Assembly: GCA_963848825.1 (NCBI GenBank)
Contig: CAWKFA010000002.1
Location: forward strand, 124,001 to 188,000
Length of the DNA stretch: 64,000 bases
Direction: 5' to 3'
From: CAVVSQ01 sp963848825
GTDB taxonomy: Bacteria; Planctomycetota; Planctomycetia; Gemmatales; Gemmataceae
Part shown: in pieces, positions 19,189 through 30,201 of the stretch
Numbering within the stretch: the stretch's first letter is position 1
How the letters are laid out: each line of letters starts with the position of its first letter
The notes under the pieces: model-generated
Databases searched by the model: none
Told to the model about the DNA's origin: nothing
What the model saw: the letters and a program-made list of their open reading frames with translations, nothing else
Made by a program: the position numbers and the translations under genes

Positions 19189-19649
19189 TTTTTGCGGCGG
19201 GATTTGGCGGCCCGCCCGTTGGCGGCATGGCCGTTGCGGACCTTGCTCATGGTGAGGCGATTGCCCGGTGCGTGAAAGGTGACTTCCGTCATGTAGTGGC
19301 GCATGAGCAAAAGGCCCCGGCCACAGGGCCGTTCCAGGTTCTCCGGCGCCATGGGATCGGGCACGTCTTCCATGGTGAAGCCACTGCCTTCGTCGTCGAT
19401 GCTGATGTCGATGCGCTCGTTGTCAACGCGAAAGTTGATGTGAACCTTTTTGGTGCGATCCATCTGGTTGCCATGTTTGATGGCGTTCACGAGCGCTTCT
19501 TCAAGGGCCAGCTTGATGCTAAAAATTTCCTGATCGTTGAACCGGTGCGACCGTAACTGCTTCTCGATCAATTCCTGGACGCCGTGCGCCTCCCGAGGAT
19601 CGCTGGCAATCGCGACGTGATAGGATCCGTCCTGAGATGGTTCGCGCAT
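19185..19649 (-). CDS. RsbW-like anti-sigma factor/serine kinase (HATPase)
   Basis: 154 aa GHKL ATPase of the RsbW/SpoIIAB type: N-box EEALVNAIKHGN, G1 DDEGSGFTMEDV, G2 RPCGRGLLLMRHYM. In partner switching such proteins bind a sigma factor or phosphorylate a STAS-domain antagonist. The STAS gene lies directly upstream on the same strand and mutS overlaps its end (ATGA-type overlap), so the three look co-transcribed. The basic C-terminus (NGRAAKSRRKK) is extra. Sigma partner unknown. Confidence 0.85.
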   Translation of the reverse strand: MREPSQDGSYHVAIASDPREAHGVQELIEKQLRSHRFNDQEIFSIKLALEEALVNAIKHGNQMDRTKKVHINFRVDNERIDISIDDEGSGFTMEDVPDPMAPENLERPCGRGLLLMRHYMTEVTFHAPGNRLTMSKVRNGHAANGRAAKSRRKK

Positions 19650-19664
19650 GGAGGGTCTCTGGGA

Positions 19665-20027
19665 TCAAAACGTTTGCAGCGCCGTCTGCTCGTCCTTTTG
19701 AATGTTGAAGAGTTTGTTGAGCTTGGTTATTTCAAAAACCTCATAGATTTGCGGATCGATAGCACACAGGATCAGCGTGCCGCCGGCGGTTTTTACCTTC
19801 TTGTTGAGGGTGATAAACTTGCCAAGCGCCGCGCTGGATAGATATTCGACGTTGCTGAAATTAAGGAGCAATTTCCGCCGGCCTAAGTCGTCAACCAAGC
19901 TGAAAAGCTGTTCGCCTATGACTTGAATGTTCTGTTCGTCAAGGATCTTTTTGTCGGTGAAGTTCACCACCGTCACGTCACCGATGTCCTCGACCTCTAA
20001 CCTGCGCCGCTTGGGTTGCGCGGACAT
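19665..20027 (-). CDS. STAS-domain anti-anti-sigma factor (RsbV-like)
   Basis: 120 aa. STAS features: VTVVNFTDKKILDEQNIQVI, KLLLNFSNVEYLSSAALGKF with the phosphorylatable Ser in YLSSAALG, and GGTLILCAIDPQIYEVF. ATG at 20027 follows GGAGGAG; the open frame to 20069 has no support. It should release the sigma factor from the kinase encoded 15 bases downstream. Confidence 0.87.
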   Translation of the reverse strand: MSAQPKRRRLEVEDIGDVTVVNFTDKKILDEQNIQVIGEQLFSLVDDLGRRKLLLNFSNVEYLSSAALGKFITLNKKVKTAGGTLILCAIDPQIYEVFEITKLNKLFNIQKDEQTALQTF

Positions 20028-20157
20028 GAAAACTCCTCCAACGGCCTTTCCCCTCGCGCTTCTTCTCAATTGGATGGCCGGAAAGGGCTAAGGTCGCTTT
20101 AAGCCATGTTAAAATGATTGCCCGCCAAGTCAAGGTAAATTCAAGCGATTCACGCTT

Positions 20158-20260
20158 AGAGCGTTCGGAAAAAAAGGGGTCAGACCCCCTCAATTCCCTG
20201 CAAAAGCGTTGATAATCTGTTCGCTTCAAGGGGTCTGACCCCTTTTTTTCCGAACGCTCT
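20158..20260. repeat. Hairpin repeat, copy 4 (full length, agagcgttcgg arms)
   Basis: Outer arms agagcgttcgg (20158) and ccgaacgctct (to 20260), 7-base A/T runs, core ggggtcagacccc, and a central segment that is the reverse of the copy 5 centre (ttgcagggaattga read on the minus strand). It lies between divergent genes, so it is not simply a terminator of an adjacent gene here. Confidence 0.85.
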
Positions 20261-20390
20261 TACACTCAGATCACGATCCGCACACCGAAAGCACCGCTCA
20301 ATAAATTCTTACCGCTTTTTTCCGATAATTGTTGATGCGCGTGCCACGTTGCCGGCATTATAAGGGTAGATCCGCGGGATGGAGGCACCA

Positions 20391-23300
20391 ATGGCCGATG
20401 CAGCACTTGCCGAAGTACTTCGTTTCCTTCGCGCCACCCTGGCGAACCAGGGTGCGGCCGGCCTCGATGACCGCCGGCTGTTACAGCAGTTTTTGACCGG
20501 GCGCGACGAACGGGCCATCACCCTGCTCGTCGAACGGCATGGTCCGATGATTTTGAGCGTATGCCGGCGGGTTCTTGGCGATGCACATCAGTCCGAAGAT
20601 GCCTTTCAGGCTGCCTTTCTGGTGTTGATCCGCAAGTCCTCTTCCCTGACCGGCCTCCAGTCGGTCGGCGGCTGGCTGCACGGCGTCGCGTATCGCATCG
20701 CTCTCAAGGCGCGGGCCCAAACGTCCCTCGCCGGCAGGCGCGAAAGAAAAGCAACCCTCATGAAGCGAAGCGCCGAACCCCTGGATGAGTTGACCATGCG
20801 GGAGCTACGCTCCGTCTTGGACGCGGAAATAGCCTCCCTGGCGGAGAAATACCGAGGCCCCGTCGTGCTCTGCCACCTGGAAGGCAAAAGCTATGACCAG
20901 GCGGCCCGCGAACTCGGCTGCACCAAGATCACGCTGTCGAGGCGGCTCACCAGGGCACGTGCCTTGCTGCGGCGCAAACTTGAGCGCCGCGGCATCACGC
21001 TGACCGTCGCCGCCCTGGCGGCCGCACTCACGGAAGCGACCAAAGCGGCTCCGCTGATGCGCACTGCTTACCATCAACACCGTCAAAGCGACAACGCTGA
21101 TGGCGGCTGGCAATTCTGTGACCGGCGGCGCCGTTTCCGCCAGCGCGCTGGCCCTGGCCGAGGACGCCTTGACAGGCATGCTGCTGGCCAAGGGAAAAAC
21201 GATGCTCGTGATGTTGGTGCTCGGTCTGGCCCTCGGCGGGGGCGGCATTGCTGTTTATGGCTTGCACAACAGTGCGGCGCCCATTGCGCCTGAAAATGCC
21301 CAGGCGCCCAGCGCCACGGCTAAGGCACCGGGCGGAATCAAAAAAGAGGACGACGATCCGCTCCCCGCCGGCAGCCTGATTCGCTTTGGTACATCGCGAT
21401 TCCGACAAGGCACTCCCATTGCCTCCCTGTCGGTCTCCGCCGATGGCAAGCTGGCCGCGGCGACGAGTGGCGGCCACATTCGTGGATCCGTCCGCGTTTT
21501 CGATCTTGCGACAGGTCTGGCCCGCACTCCTGTTAAGACCGAGCTCAGCGGGCTCACGGAAGCCGTCGCCCTTTCGCCCGATGGTCGAATTCTTGCCACC
21601 AAGGAGCATTTCGTCATTCACTTCCGCGATACCTTGACAGGTAAGGAACTGAGCTCGATCGACCCCGACAAGGCCAACGGCGGAACTCTGACCAGCTGGC
21701 TGCTTTTCACGCCCGACGGCAAGAGCCTGGCCGTCGGTGCCGCCAGTGGCAAGGCCATTCACCTGATCGATGTCGCCACGGCCAACGTCGTCCGCACCTT
21801 CCACCACCAGAACGTCGTGTTCGCGGCCGCATTTTCGGCCGACGGCCTTCTGCTCGCGGCCGGCGGCTATGACAGCGACGGCGGCAAGTACTATGTAAGG
21901 CTTTGGGAAGTCGCCACGGGCAAAGAGCTACGCCGCTTCGCCGCTGGTCGGTCCGGCACCCGATCGCTGGCCTTCTCACCGGATGCCAAAATGCTGGCCG
22001 GCGGTGGCGACGACGCGCAGTTGCGCTTGTGGGATGTCAACAACGGCACCGAGTTGCACAAACTGCCGCCCGACGGCTACCGCATTCGTAGCGTGGCCTT
22101 CAGTCCGGATGGCACAACAGTCGCCGCCGCCGGCGATTCGCTACGTCTGTACGAGCCAGCCACCGGCAAGGAGACCGTGCGCATCGACCGCAAAGCCTCC
22201 GGGCTGTATTTCTCCGCCGACGGCAAAGCGCTGCTCGGTGCCGTCATGGGCTCGATCTGCCGCTGGGACCCGGCGACCGGGCGGCAACTCACGCCCCAGG
22301 CAGCCGGCGACAGCGTCGTCGACCAGATTTTGGTCAGTCCGGACAACCGTCGCGTCATCACGCGGGGACAGGAGGGGGATGCCCATATTTGGGACGCCAA
22401 AACTGGCGCTCATGAGCGTCTCTTGAGTGTTACCTGGCAGCGCGGCATCGCCCTTGGCCCGGACGGTCGTTTCCTCGCCTGGCCGGTCTCGGACCCAAAG
22501 GTCACTTTCAAAGATCCCGACAACCGCAACTCGACCTACACCGGCAGCCGTATCCGCCTTTACGAAATGGGCACCGGTCAATTCGTCGATAGATTTCCGG
22601 GGTTCGAGGGGGATGCTCAAGACCTGTTCTTCGCCAGCAAGGGCAGTACGCTCGTAATGGTCGATCACCGCGATGGCCGCGTGCGCGTTTGGGACTTTGC
22701 CACCGGCAAGGAACTGCACAGCTTTCAGGCCCTCCGCGCCGATGAAAAGACCAAGCAGCACTTTGTTTGGCACACGGTCCTCGCCCCCGACGGCTCCACT
22801 CTGGCCGTCACCTATCAGTCAAGCTCGCGGGGCTTTAATGGTTCCTATAGCGTGCGGCTCTGGGAGGTGGCCACCGGTAAGGAATTGCACGAGTTAGCCG
22901 GCCATAAACATTATGTTCACGGCATGGAGTTTTCGCCGGACAGCAGAACGCTTGTCACGGGGAGCGATTCCCTGTCCACCTTCGTGCCCCAGCGCCCGGA
23001 TGGCCCCGATCGTCAGGTCTTCGCCTGGGATGTGACTACCGGACGGCGTGTATCGGCCGTGGCCGAGGGGTTGCCGACCAGCGCGACTGCGGTGGCGTAT
23101 GCGCCGGACGGTTGGACATTCGCGACGGCCGCGCCCGACGGTACGATCAGCCTGTGGGAGTCGGCTACTTACACGCTCCGCGCTGCATTCCGCGGCCACC
23201 GTGACCAGGTGACGTCATTGGCCTTCACACGAGATAGCAAGCTGCTTTCCGGTAGCGTGGACACCACAGTGCTTGCCTGGGACATCCGCCCGCCGCTGGG

Positions 23301-23796
23301 CGGTGCACGCACGCCGCTCGTCGCCGCCTGGGACGGTTTGTTGGCGCCGGAGGCCTCCGTGGCCTTCAAGGCCATGGGCCAACTGCAAGGCCAGCCGGCC
23401 GAAGCCGTCGCCCTACTTCGTGACAGGCTCAAGGTGCCGCGCGTCGATCCGCAAGAGCTCGCCCTACTTATCGCTGACCTCGACAATCCGCAATTCGCGG
23501 TTCGCCAAAAGGCCGTTCACTCCCTGGAAAAGCTGGGGGAGTCCGCCGAGGCCGCCTTGCGTGAAGTGCTCGAAGCCAACCCGTCGCTGGAGGCCCGCCA
23601 GCGCACGGAAGCGCTCCTGGAAAAACGACGAAACGACCCGGAAGTCCCGCGTAAGCTGCGCGGCATTGAATTGCTTGAATGGATCGGCACACCTCAGGCC
23701 CGGTCGGTGCTGGAGATGCTGGCCCAAAATTCTCTCGACCCGCGCACTGGCCAGGCTGCCAGTGCCGCCGTCCGGCGCCTCACCGGGAAGTCTTAG
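20391..23796 (+). CDS. ECF sigma factor fused to a membrane segment and WD40 domain, frameshifted
   Basis: One reading unit in two frames, about 1135 aa. Residues ~1-200 are an ECF sigma factor: region 2 LLVERHGPMILSVCRRVLGD and SEDAFQAAFLVLIRKSS; region 4 GPVVLCHLEGKSYDQAAREL and TLSRRLTRARALLRRKL. Near 21060 a single-base shift joins the frame LLTINTVKATTLMAAGNSV, then a membrane helix (MLVMLVLGLALGGGGIAVYG). About 12 WD40-like repeats follow (VRLWEVATGKELRRF, LAFSPDAKMLAGGGDDAQL) and a C-terminal ~110-aa HEAT-like tail. GGAGG precedes ATG 20391. Sigma-WD40 fusions are known in Gemmata-like planctomycetes. Confidence 0.85.
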
Positions 23797-23812
23797 TTAC
23801 CAGAATGGAAAC

Positions 23813-24495
23813 CTAATCCGCGGCACCCACCAGCGTCAGGCCGATGCCCAGGCTGGCTGCGTCTTTTTTGCCGTTGATGATCACACTTTCCTTGGCTTGC
23901 AGGACCCAGTGGTTTTTGGGCAGGGCCGCCAGTGTTGGCGCCGCTGCGGGCATGCTGTTGGGAAACAGCATGAGCACTCCGGGATGTCCCGTGCCGATGC
24001 TCTTGGCACTGGTTTCAATCATCGCCTTGGCGTCCATCAACTCCCGCTTCGTGTCTTTGGCGGCATCCAGAAGGATAAGGAAGTCTTGAAACTCCGAAGC
24101 GCCGTGTGATCGCCATCCATCGGCTGATAGCCCAGGCGTAGGGTATACGTCCCTGCCTTGACGAGTTGTTTACGGTAGTCGCGCCCATCCTGCTCGAAAC
24201 GAATGACGCCGATGATTTCGGTCTGCTTGACGTCACGATAGCTCAGCCCGTTCTTGATTTGCTCCGGCGTGGCCTCGGCCGGGACCTCCTTGCGAAACCA
24301 GACCGTGCACAAAGGCTTGCCGGCGGAATCCAAAAGTTGCGTCGCTTGCGGGCCGAGCAATTGCTGGATGGGCGCGGCTACCTTATCGGGCACAGGGGCC
24401 TTGTCGTTCTTGATGCTGTACTGCGCATCCTGGCCCATCGTGAACGACAAGATGCCAAAAAGCGGCAGCCAGGCGGCCCATCGAACGTGGCGCAT
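23813..24495 (-). CDS. Secreted hypothetical protein, frameshifted
   Basis: About 228 aa. Signal peptide MRHVRWAAWLPLFGILSFTM, then DAQYSIKNDKAPVPDKVAAP, VWFRKEVPAEATPEQI and a beta-rich YTLRLGYQPMDGDHTA. Near 24095 one base is missing; the other frame continues ASEFQDFLILLDAAKDTKRE and ends LGIGLTLVGAAD at 23813. No known catalytic motif. Planctomycetes encode related short secreted proteins of unknown role. Confidence 0.65.
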
Positions 24496-24547
24496 CAGAC
24501 CTCTCCTCAACCTTGGTGGCGTGATATGGCTTGCAGGTTAAACATAA

Positions 24548-24584
24548 AAGGTCAGGCCCCTGCGGATTCAGGGGGCCTGACCTT
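24548..24584 (-). terminator. Hairpin after the DUF1326-like gene
   Basis: Stem aaggtcaggcccctg / cagggggcctgacctt with one bulged base and a 6-base loop, 17 bases after the stop of the gene at 24601. The core resembles, but is not the same as, the dispersed ggggtcagacccc repeats. A T-run is short. Confidence 0.6.
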
Positions 24585-24600
24585 ATTTAATAACGGCCGC

Positions 24601-25281
24601 TTACTTGGTCGCGAACGAGCCGACATAGCCGCCGCGCCGTTCGTAATCGCTCCAGGTTTCGCCCAGGCCTGCCAGGCCAGGTTGCGTGCGGTCGCCGAGG
24701 AACACGTGTTCAATGACGCCCGCTACACGAGCGTCGACGCTTTGGGCCAGCGGCGGATAGAACGCGCTTTCATTGCCGCAAGCCTTGTCTTCGTGGCTAT
24801 CGATGCAGCGCGTCTTGATACGCGCGACCGTCGCATCGACTTCCGCGCAGGTCTGCCCCTCGCACTGGCACATGGATACCCGGATGGTATCGCTGTGCAC
24901 CGCCACCACGTTGTCGAGCAGTTTGCCGGCCTGGCGTTTGGCGAATTCGACCAGCGCTTCCTTCTGGCTTGAGCTGGCGCGAGCATCGACGATCAGGATT
25001 GACTTGGTCGGTGAGCTTTGTTCGAGCCCCAGCGTGTTGCCCGCGGACACCACTGCCACAACGCACATCCCGTCGAGATTGACGTCGCCGCCAGCTCCCT
25101 TGGTGATCTTCCAGGCGAGCACCGCCTGTTTGCCGCCCAGGTTGAAATCGGCATTGGCGAAGCACGGGCCAGTCCAGACGTCGCAGGTTCGGGCTTCGAC
25201 GTATTGGCCGGTAATGCCCGCCGCTTGAGCCGGCGCCAGGGCGAGGGAAAGGGTGAGCACCGTCAGCAACGCTCGTTTCAT
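24601..25281 (-). CDS. Secreted DUF1326-like protein
   Basis: About 226 aa. Signal peptide MKRALLTVLTLSLALAPAQA, then GITGQYVEARTCDVWTGPCF, the typical DUF1326-type start (GxYxEaR...WTGPCFAN), and VSMCQCEGQTCAEVDA with clustered cysteines later. ATG at 25281 is preferred to 25317 because it begins the signal. The role of DUF1326 proteins is not established; the cysteine pattern suggests metal binding or disulfides. Confidence 0.75.
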   Translation of the reverse strand: MKRALLTVLTLSLALAPAQAAGITGQYVEARTCDVWTGPCFANADFNLGGKQAVLAWKITKGAGGDVNLDGMCVVAVVSAGNTLGLEQSSPTKSILIVDARASSSQKEALVEFAKRQAGKLLDNVVAVHSDTIRVSMCQCEGQTCAEVDATVARIKTRCIDSHEDKACGNESAFYPPLAQSVDARVAGVIEHVFLGDRTQPGLAGLGETWSDYERRGGYVGSFATK

Positions 25282-25522
25282 GGTCAAAAACCTCCGCGGG
25301 ATTGGTTTCATTGGCACAGACCTTGTTAGACCCTATTGTCAAGCGTGCCAGGGGTGCCGTCAAGACAGCTTCGCGTAAAAGAGTTTTCGCGGCGATTTCA
25401 TTGCACACTCGGGGTTTCCGCGTCACAATGACAGGTGGGGGTCCTAAAAAGAGGGGTCAGTCCTTTGACACTCGCTTTTCAGGGCGCCAAATGGGGATGA
25501 TGCCTTCGGAAGGAAGTCGACC

Positions 25523-28418
25523 TTGCCTCGAGCCTGGCTTCTTGCCGTCGCGATTCTCGCCGGCTTGATCTTCGTTTTTGTCGGGTTCGCGCTCCAGCCG
25601 CATACTTTGCCCGAGCCGCCGATACAGAGCTCCGCGCCTATCCCCTACAACCAAACCAATCGGCCCAGTCCCCGATCAGGCCACTGGGCGTTCACTCCGC
25701 CCAGCACGCCCCCCGTACCCGTGATCCGCCTGGCGGCGTGGAAAAACAATGAAATCGACGCCTTTATCCTCGATCGTCTGGACAGGGCGGGACTCAAACC
25801 CTCGCCACGCGCCGACAAGGAAACTTTGTTGCGCCGGCTATCGTTCGATCTGCGCGGGCTGCCGCCGAGTCTGGACGAGGTAGACGCCTTTCTGGCGGAC
25901 CGCTCTCCCATTGCCTATGAGAAGCTGGTCGATGCGCTGTTGGCGTCGCCGCGCTACGGCGAAAAGATGGCGCTGCTCTGGCTCGATCTGGCCCGGTTTG
26001 GCGATACCAGCGGCTTTCATTTCGACAGCACCCGGCAAATGTGGCTGTGGCGCGATTGGGTTATCAACGCCTTCAACAGCAACATGCCCTATGACCGCTT
26101 CAGCATCGAGCAACTCGCCGGCGACCTGCTGCCGCCGCGCCGGCACGGGGACGCGGCATTCCCAAAAAATCGCCAGCGGCTTCAACCGGAATACCTGTTT
26201 CAACGAGGAGGGCGGCGCCGACCCCGAGGAGTTCGTCATCCGCTACAATGTCGATCGCACCAACACTCTCGGCCAGGTCTGGCTCGGCCTGACGCTTGGC
26301 TGCGCCGAATGCCATCGCCATAAATACGATCCCATTTCACAAAAAGAGTATTACCAGCTCTTCGCCTATTTCACCGGCATCAAGGAGCCGATGATCAGCG
26401 GCAACCACAATCAACCGTTGCCGCCGCTGCTCAAGGTGCCCTCCCCCGAGCAGCGCAAGACGCTCGCCAAGTTGAAACGCGACCGCGCCGACCTCGAGCG
26501 CGAGATCGCCGCCGAAGCCGAGGGAGTGCGTTATGTCGATCCCCTCGAAGGTAACGCCGCAGCCGTCAAGTTGCCGTCTCGTCCGGAAGACGTGATCTGG
26601 CTTGATGACGCAGCGCCGCCTGGCGCCAAGCTACTGGGCGATGGCACGGTGGCGTGGCACTGGGACAGCGCGCCGCGCCACCCCGTCTATAGTGGCGAGC
26701 GTTCTTTCGTGCGCAGCGGGCAGGGCCTGCATCAACATTACTTCACCGATGCGCGCAATCCCGTCCGCATCTTTCCGGACGACAAACTGTTCGCTTATGT
26801 CTGGTTGGACGCTCAAAACCCGCCGCGCTCCATCCAGTTTCAGTTTAACGACGGCACCTGGGAGCACCGTGCCTACTGGGGCGAGGACCTTTGTTATGGC
26901 GCGGGGATGACGGACGGACCGGGCCACTTCAGCGCGGGCGCCCTTCCCGCCGCTGGCAAGTGGGCACGCCTCGAGGTGGACGCCGCCAAAATCGGACTGG
27001 CGCCCGGCGCTCGCGTCGACGGCATGGCCTTTATTCAGTTCGACGGCACAGCCTACTACGACAAAATCGGTGTCGCCACCAGGTATCCACCCGACCCGCG
27101 CATTTATCTATCGCAAGCTGCCTGGGAGCCGCGGGGTATGGTCGATCCCAGAGTTCCCGCGGATGTGCGGGAGGCGCTCCAGGTCGACCGCGCCCTGCGC
27201 AGTGCCGCCCAGAAAACCAGCGTTCGCAATTATTATCTGTTGGCCGTTTGTGCCGCCACCCGTGAACTTTTCGATCCGCGCTCGCGGAGTTCGAGCAAAT
27301 CCAGGCCAGGCTCAAGGAAGTCGAGGATGCCATACCCTCGACCCTCGTTACCGAGGAAATGCCCGCGCCCCGCCCGGCGCATGTGCTCCTGGCGCGGCGA
27401 TTTTTCACGCCCGGGGGAAAGCGTCTACCCGGCCGTACCCGCCCTGTTGCCACCGCTGCCGCCACAGTCCCCCAATAACCGCCTTGGCCTCGCCCAGTGG
27501 CTATTCCGCCCCGATCATCCGCTCACCGCACGCGTGGCGGTCAACCGTTTGTGGGCGCAGATGTTTGGTGCCGGACTTGTCGCTACCCCTGGCGACTTTC
27601 GGCGCCCAGGGGGACCCGCCGTCCCACCCTGAACTTCTCGACTGGCTGGCTACTGACTTCATGAAATCGGGCTGGGACATCAAGGCCCTGTTGCGGAAGA
27701 TTGCGCTGTCGAATACCTATCAGCAATCTTCGTCCAGCACGGCTGATTTAGCCGCCCAGGTCGATCCCCATAATCGCCTCCTGGCGCGTGCCCCGCGCTT
27801 TCGGCTCGTCGCCGAGGAAATACGCGATAATGCCCTGATGATCTCGGGACTGTTAAGCAGCAAAATCGGCGGCCCCTCCGTCATGCCCTACCAGCCCGCC
27901 GATTTTTACAAGGGCAAGATGGAGGACTGGTCATGGGCCCCCAGCATGGCGACGACCAGTATCGCCGCGGCTTATACACCTTCTGGCGCCGCACCACGCT
28001 GCATCCGATGTTCGCCCTTTTCGACGCCACCACGCGCACCGAGTGTACAGTCGCGAGGCCGCGGACCAACACCCCCGTACAGGCGCTGGTAACACTCAAC
28101 GACCCCACTTTCGTGGAGGCTGCCCGGGTCTTCGCCCAGAACATCCTGGCCAAGGCGCCGCCAGACCTGGACAGTCGGCTAACTTTTGCCTTTCGTTCCG
28201 CGCTCGCCAGGCCGCCTACCGCCGCGGAACGAGCTGTTCTCGATGCCCGCTATCAGGCGTTTCTGACTCACTATCAAGCCGATCGCGAAGCAGCCTCACA
28301 ATTGGTTCATGCCGGCCAGGCGCCCCGCCTCGCCAATCTCGACATCGTAGATCATGCCGTGTGGACGGCGATTGCCCAGATACTTTTGAACCTGGACGAA
28401 ACGCTGACGCGCGAGTAG
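25523..28418 (+). CDS. PSD1-type planctomycete cytochrome protein (DUF1549/DUF1553), frameshifted
   Basis: About 965 aa over several frames. An N-terminal membrane anchor (AWLLAVAILAGLIFVFVG) is followed by DUF1549 (IDAFILDRLDRAGLKPSPRA, LRRLSFDLRGLPPSLDE, PRYGEKMALLWLDLARFGDT) with LGCAECHRHKYDPIS, a CxxCH motif. A ~150-aa beta-rich insert (WRDDAAPPG to ATRYPPDPRIY region) separates it from DUF1553 (DHPLTARVAVNRLWAQMFG, HPELLDWLATDFMKSGWDIK). Shifts lie near 26140, 27290, 27610 and 27950. It lacks the N-terminal CxxCH domain of the second copy at 44333. Paired with the DUF1501 gene 54 bases downstream. Function unproven. Confidence 0.8.
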
Positions 28419-28471
28419 CGGCCTTCCCTCGTGGTGACTTTGGCAGCGCCCGTTTAATGTTTGGAGCCCTC

Positions 28472-30001
28472 ATGGATCCCATCTCCCGTCGCCGCTTTCT
28501 GACGCGTACGAGCGCGGGCCTGGGTATGGCGGCGCTGGCATCCCTTATCGAGGCCGAAGCTTGGCGCCGAGGGTGTCGCCCGGCAGCCTGGCCAACACGC
28601 ATTTGCCACCGCGCGCAAACGTGTCATTTATCTTTTCATGTCGGGCGGGCCGTCGCACGTCGATTTACTCGACCCCAAGCCCATCCTGCAACAGCGGCAT
28701 GGTGAAGACATGCCGGCCTCGGTGCTCGGCTCGCAGCGTGTCACCTTGCTGACGCGTAACCAGGGACGCTTCCAGGCCACGGCTACACCCTATGGCTTCG
28801 CCCGCCATGGCCGGTCCGGCCAGGAGCTGAGCGAGCTGTTGCCCCATTTGGGTACCTGCGCCGACGATTTATGCATCTTGCGGTCGATCCACTCCGAGCC
28901 GATCAACCACGAGCCCGCGGTCACCTTCATGCAGACGGGCCGGCCGCAACCCGGCTTGCCCTGCATGGGCTCCTGGCTCAGTTATGGTCTCGGCTCGGCC
29001 AATCGGGACCTGCCCGCCTTCGTCGTCATGCTTTCCGGGCCGCTCAATCAGCCCATCCATTCACGCTACTACCACTCCGGTTTCTTGCCCGGTCAGCATC
29101 AAGGCACCGTGTTCCAGGCCAACGGCGATCCGGTCCTCTACCTCATCAACCCTCAGGGCGTCGATGCCAATGTGCGCCGCCAGGTCATCGACGGGGTCAA
29201 CGATCTCAATCGCCTGCGGCAAACGCAGGTGCACGACCCGGAAATCGAGGCCCGCATCAATTCGTTCGAGCTGGCTTTTCGCATGCAGACCTCCGTGCCG
29301 GAACTCGCGGACATCCGTGGCGAAACCAGGCGGACTCTCGATTCCTACGGTCCCGAGGTCCAGACGCCCGGCTCCTTTGCACGCAACTGCCTCATGGCGC
29401 GCGGCTGGTGGAACGCGGCGTGCGTTTCGTGCAGCTCTTTCATCGCGGCTGGGACCAGCACACCAATATCGTCAACGATCTCCGCCGCCAGACGCTGGCG
29501 ACGGACCAGCCCTGTGCCGCCCTGCTCAACGACTTAAAAGGTCGCGGCCTTCTCGAAGACACGCTGGTGGTCTGGGGGGGCGAGTTCGGCCGGACCAGCT
29601 TCGCGCAGGGCGATCTCTCCGGCAGCTTTGGCCGGGACCATCATCCGCGCTGTTTTTCCTACTGGCTTGCCGGCGCCGGCGTCAAAAAAGGCATCACCTA
29701 TGGCGCTACCGACGATTATGGCTACAACGTCACCGAGAATCCCATCCACGTCAACGACCTGCATGCCACCATTCTCCATGTCCTGGGCATCGATCACGAA
29801 CGGCTCACCTACCGTCACGGCGGCCGGGATTTTCGGTTGACGGACGTGGGCGGCGATGTGGTGCGCGATCTTATCATAACGATAATAGTTGGCCGGCTAC
29901 CGATTACCAAATCCATCCCAAATTCCCCATTTGCACAGAAATCATGCCGAAACCCCGCCGATTGCCCCACTTTCCGGGCTGCTAATTTCGCCCATCTTTA
30001 A
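28472..30001 (+). CDS. Tat-exported DUF1501 protein, frameshifted
   Basis: About 475-510 aa. Tat-like signal MDPISRRRFLTRTSAGLGMA, then IYLFMSGGPSHVDLLDPKP, VWGGEFGRTSFAQGD and DHHPRCFSYWLAGAGVKKG, the sulfatase-like metal-site residues of DUF1501. Shifts lie near 28565 and 29400. The natural end is probably near DVGGDVVRDLI (about 29877), with the last 40 codons due to a lost stop or shift. Always found with DUF1549/1553 genes in planctomycetes, as here. Confidence 0.82.
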
Positions 30002-30115
30002 CGGCTTTTCCTGACATGATAACTTTACCGCCCAGGGCAGGTCTTTTTCCGTCAATCTTCCAAAACTTCTCTTGCATGCGTCCGTGGTCGAATTAAGGTG
30101 GATATGTCGGTGGTG

Positions 30116-30135
30116 CTGTCAGTTCCAACTGACAG
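30116..30135. promoter_or_regulatory. Perfect 9-bp palindrome in the leader
   Basis: ctgtcagtt-cc-aactgacag, 66 bases before the ATG of the surface protein gene. No T-run follows, so an operator or an mRNA leader hairpin is likelier than a terminator. The rest of 30002-30201 shows no gene. Confidence 0.4.
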
Positions 30136-30201
30136 GGTAGGATGGCCCGCGCTGCACCAAGGTTTGTGTGATTTTGAATCAAGTTTTGGGAGGTACGGGC
30201 C

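Noticed and set aside
18160..19275. 371-codon plus-strand frame antisense to the mutS N-terminus
   Set aside because: Same reason; a GC-rich shadow frame.
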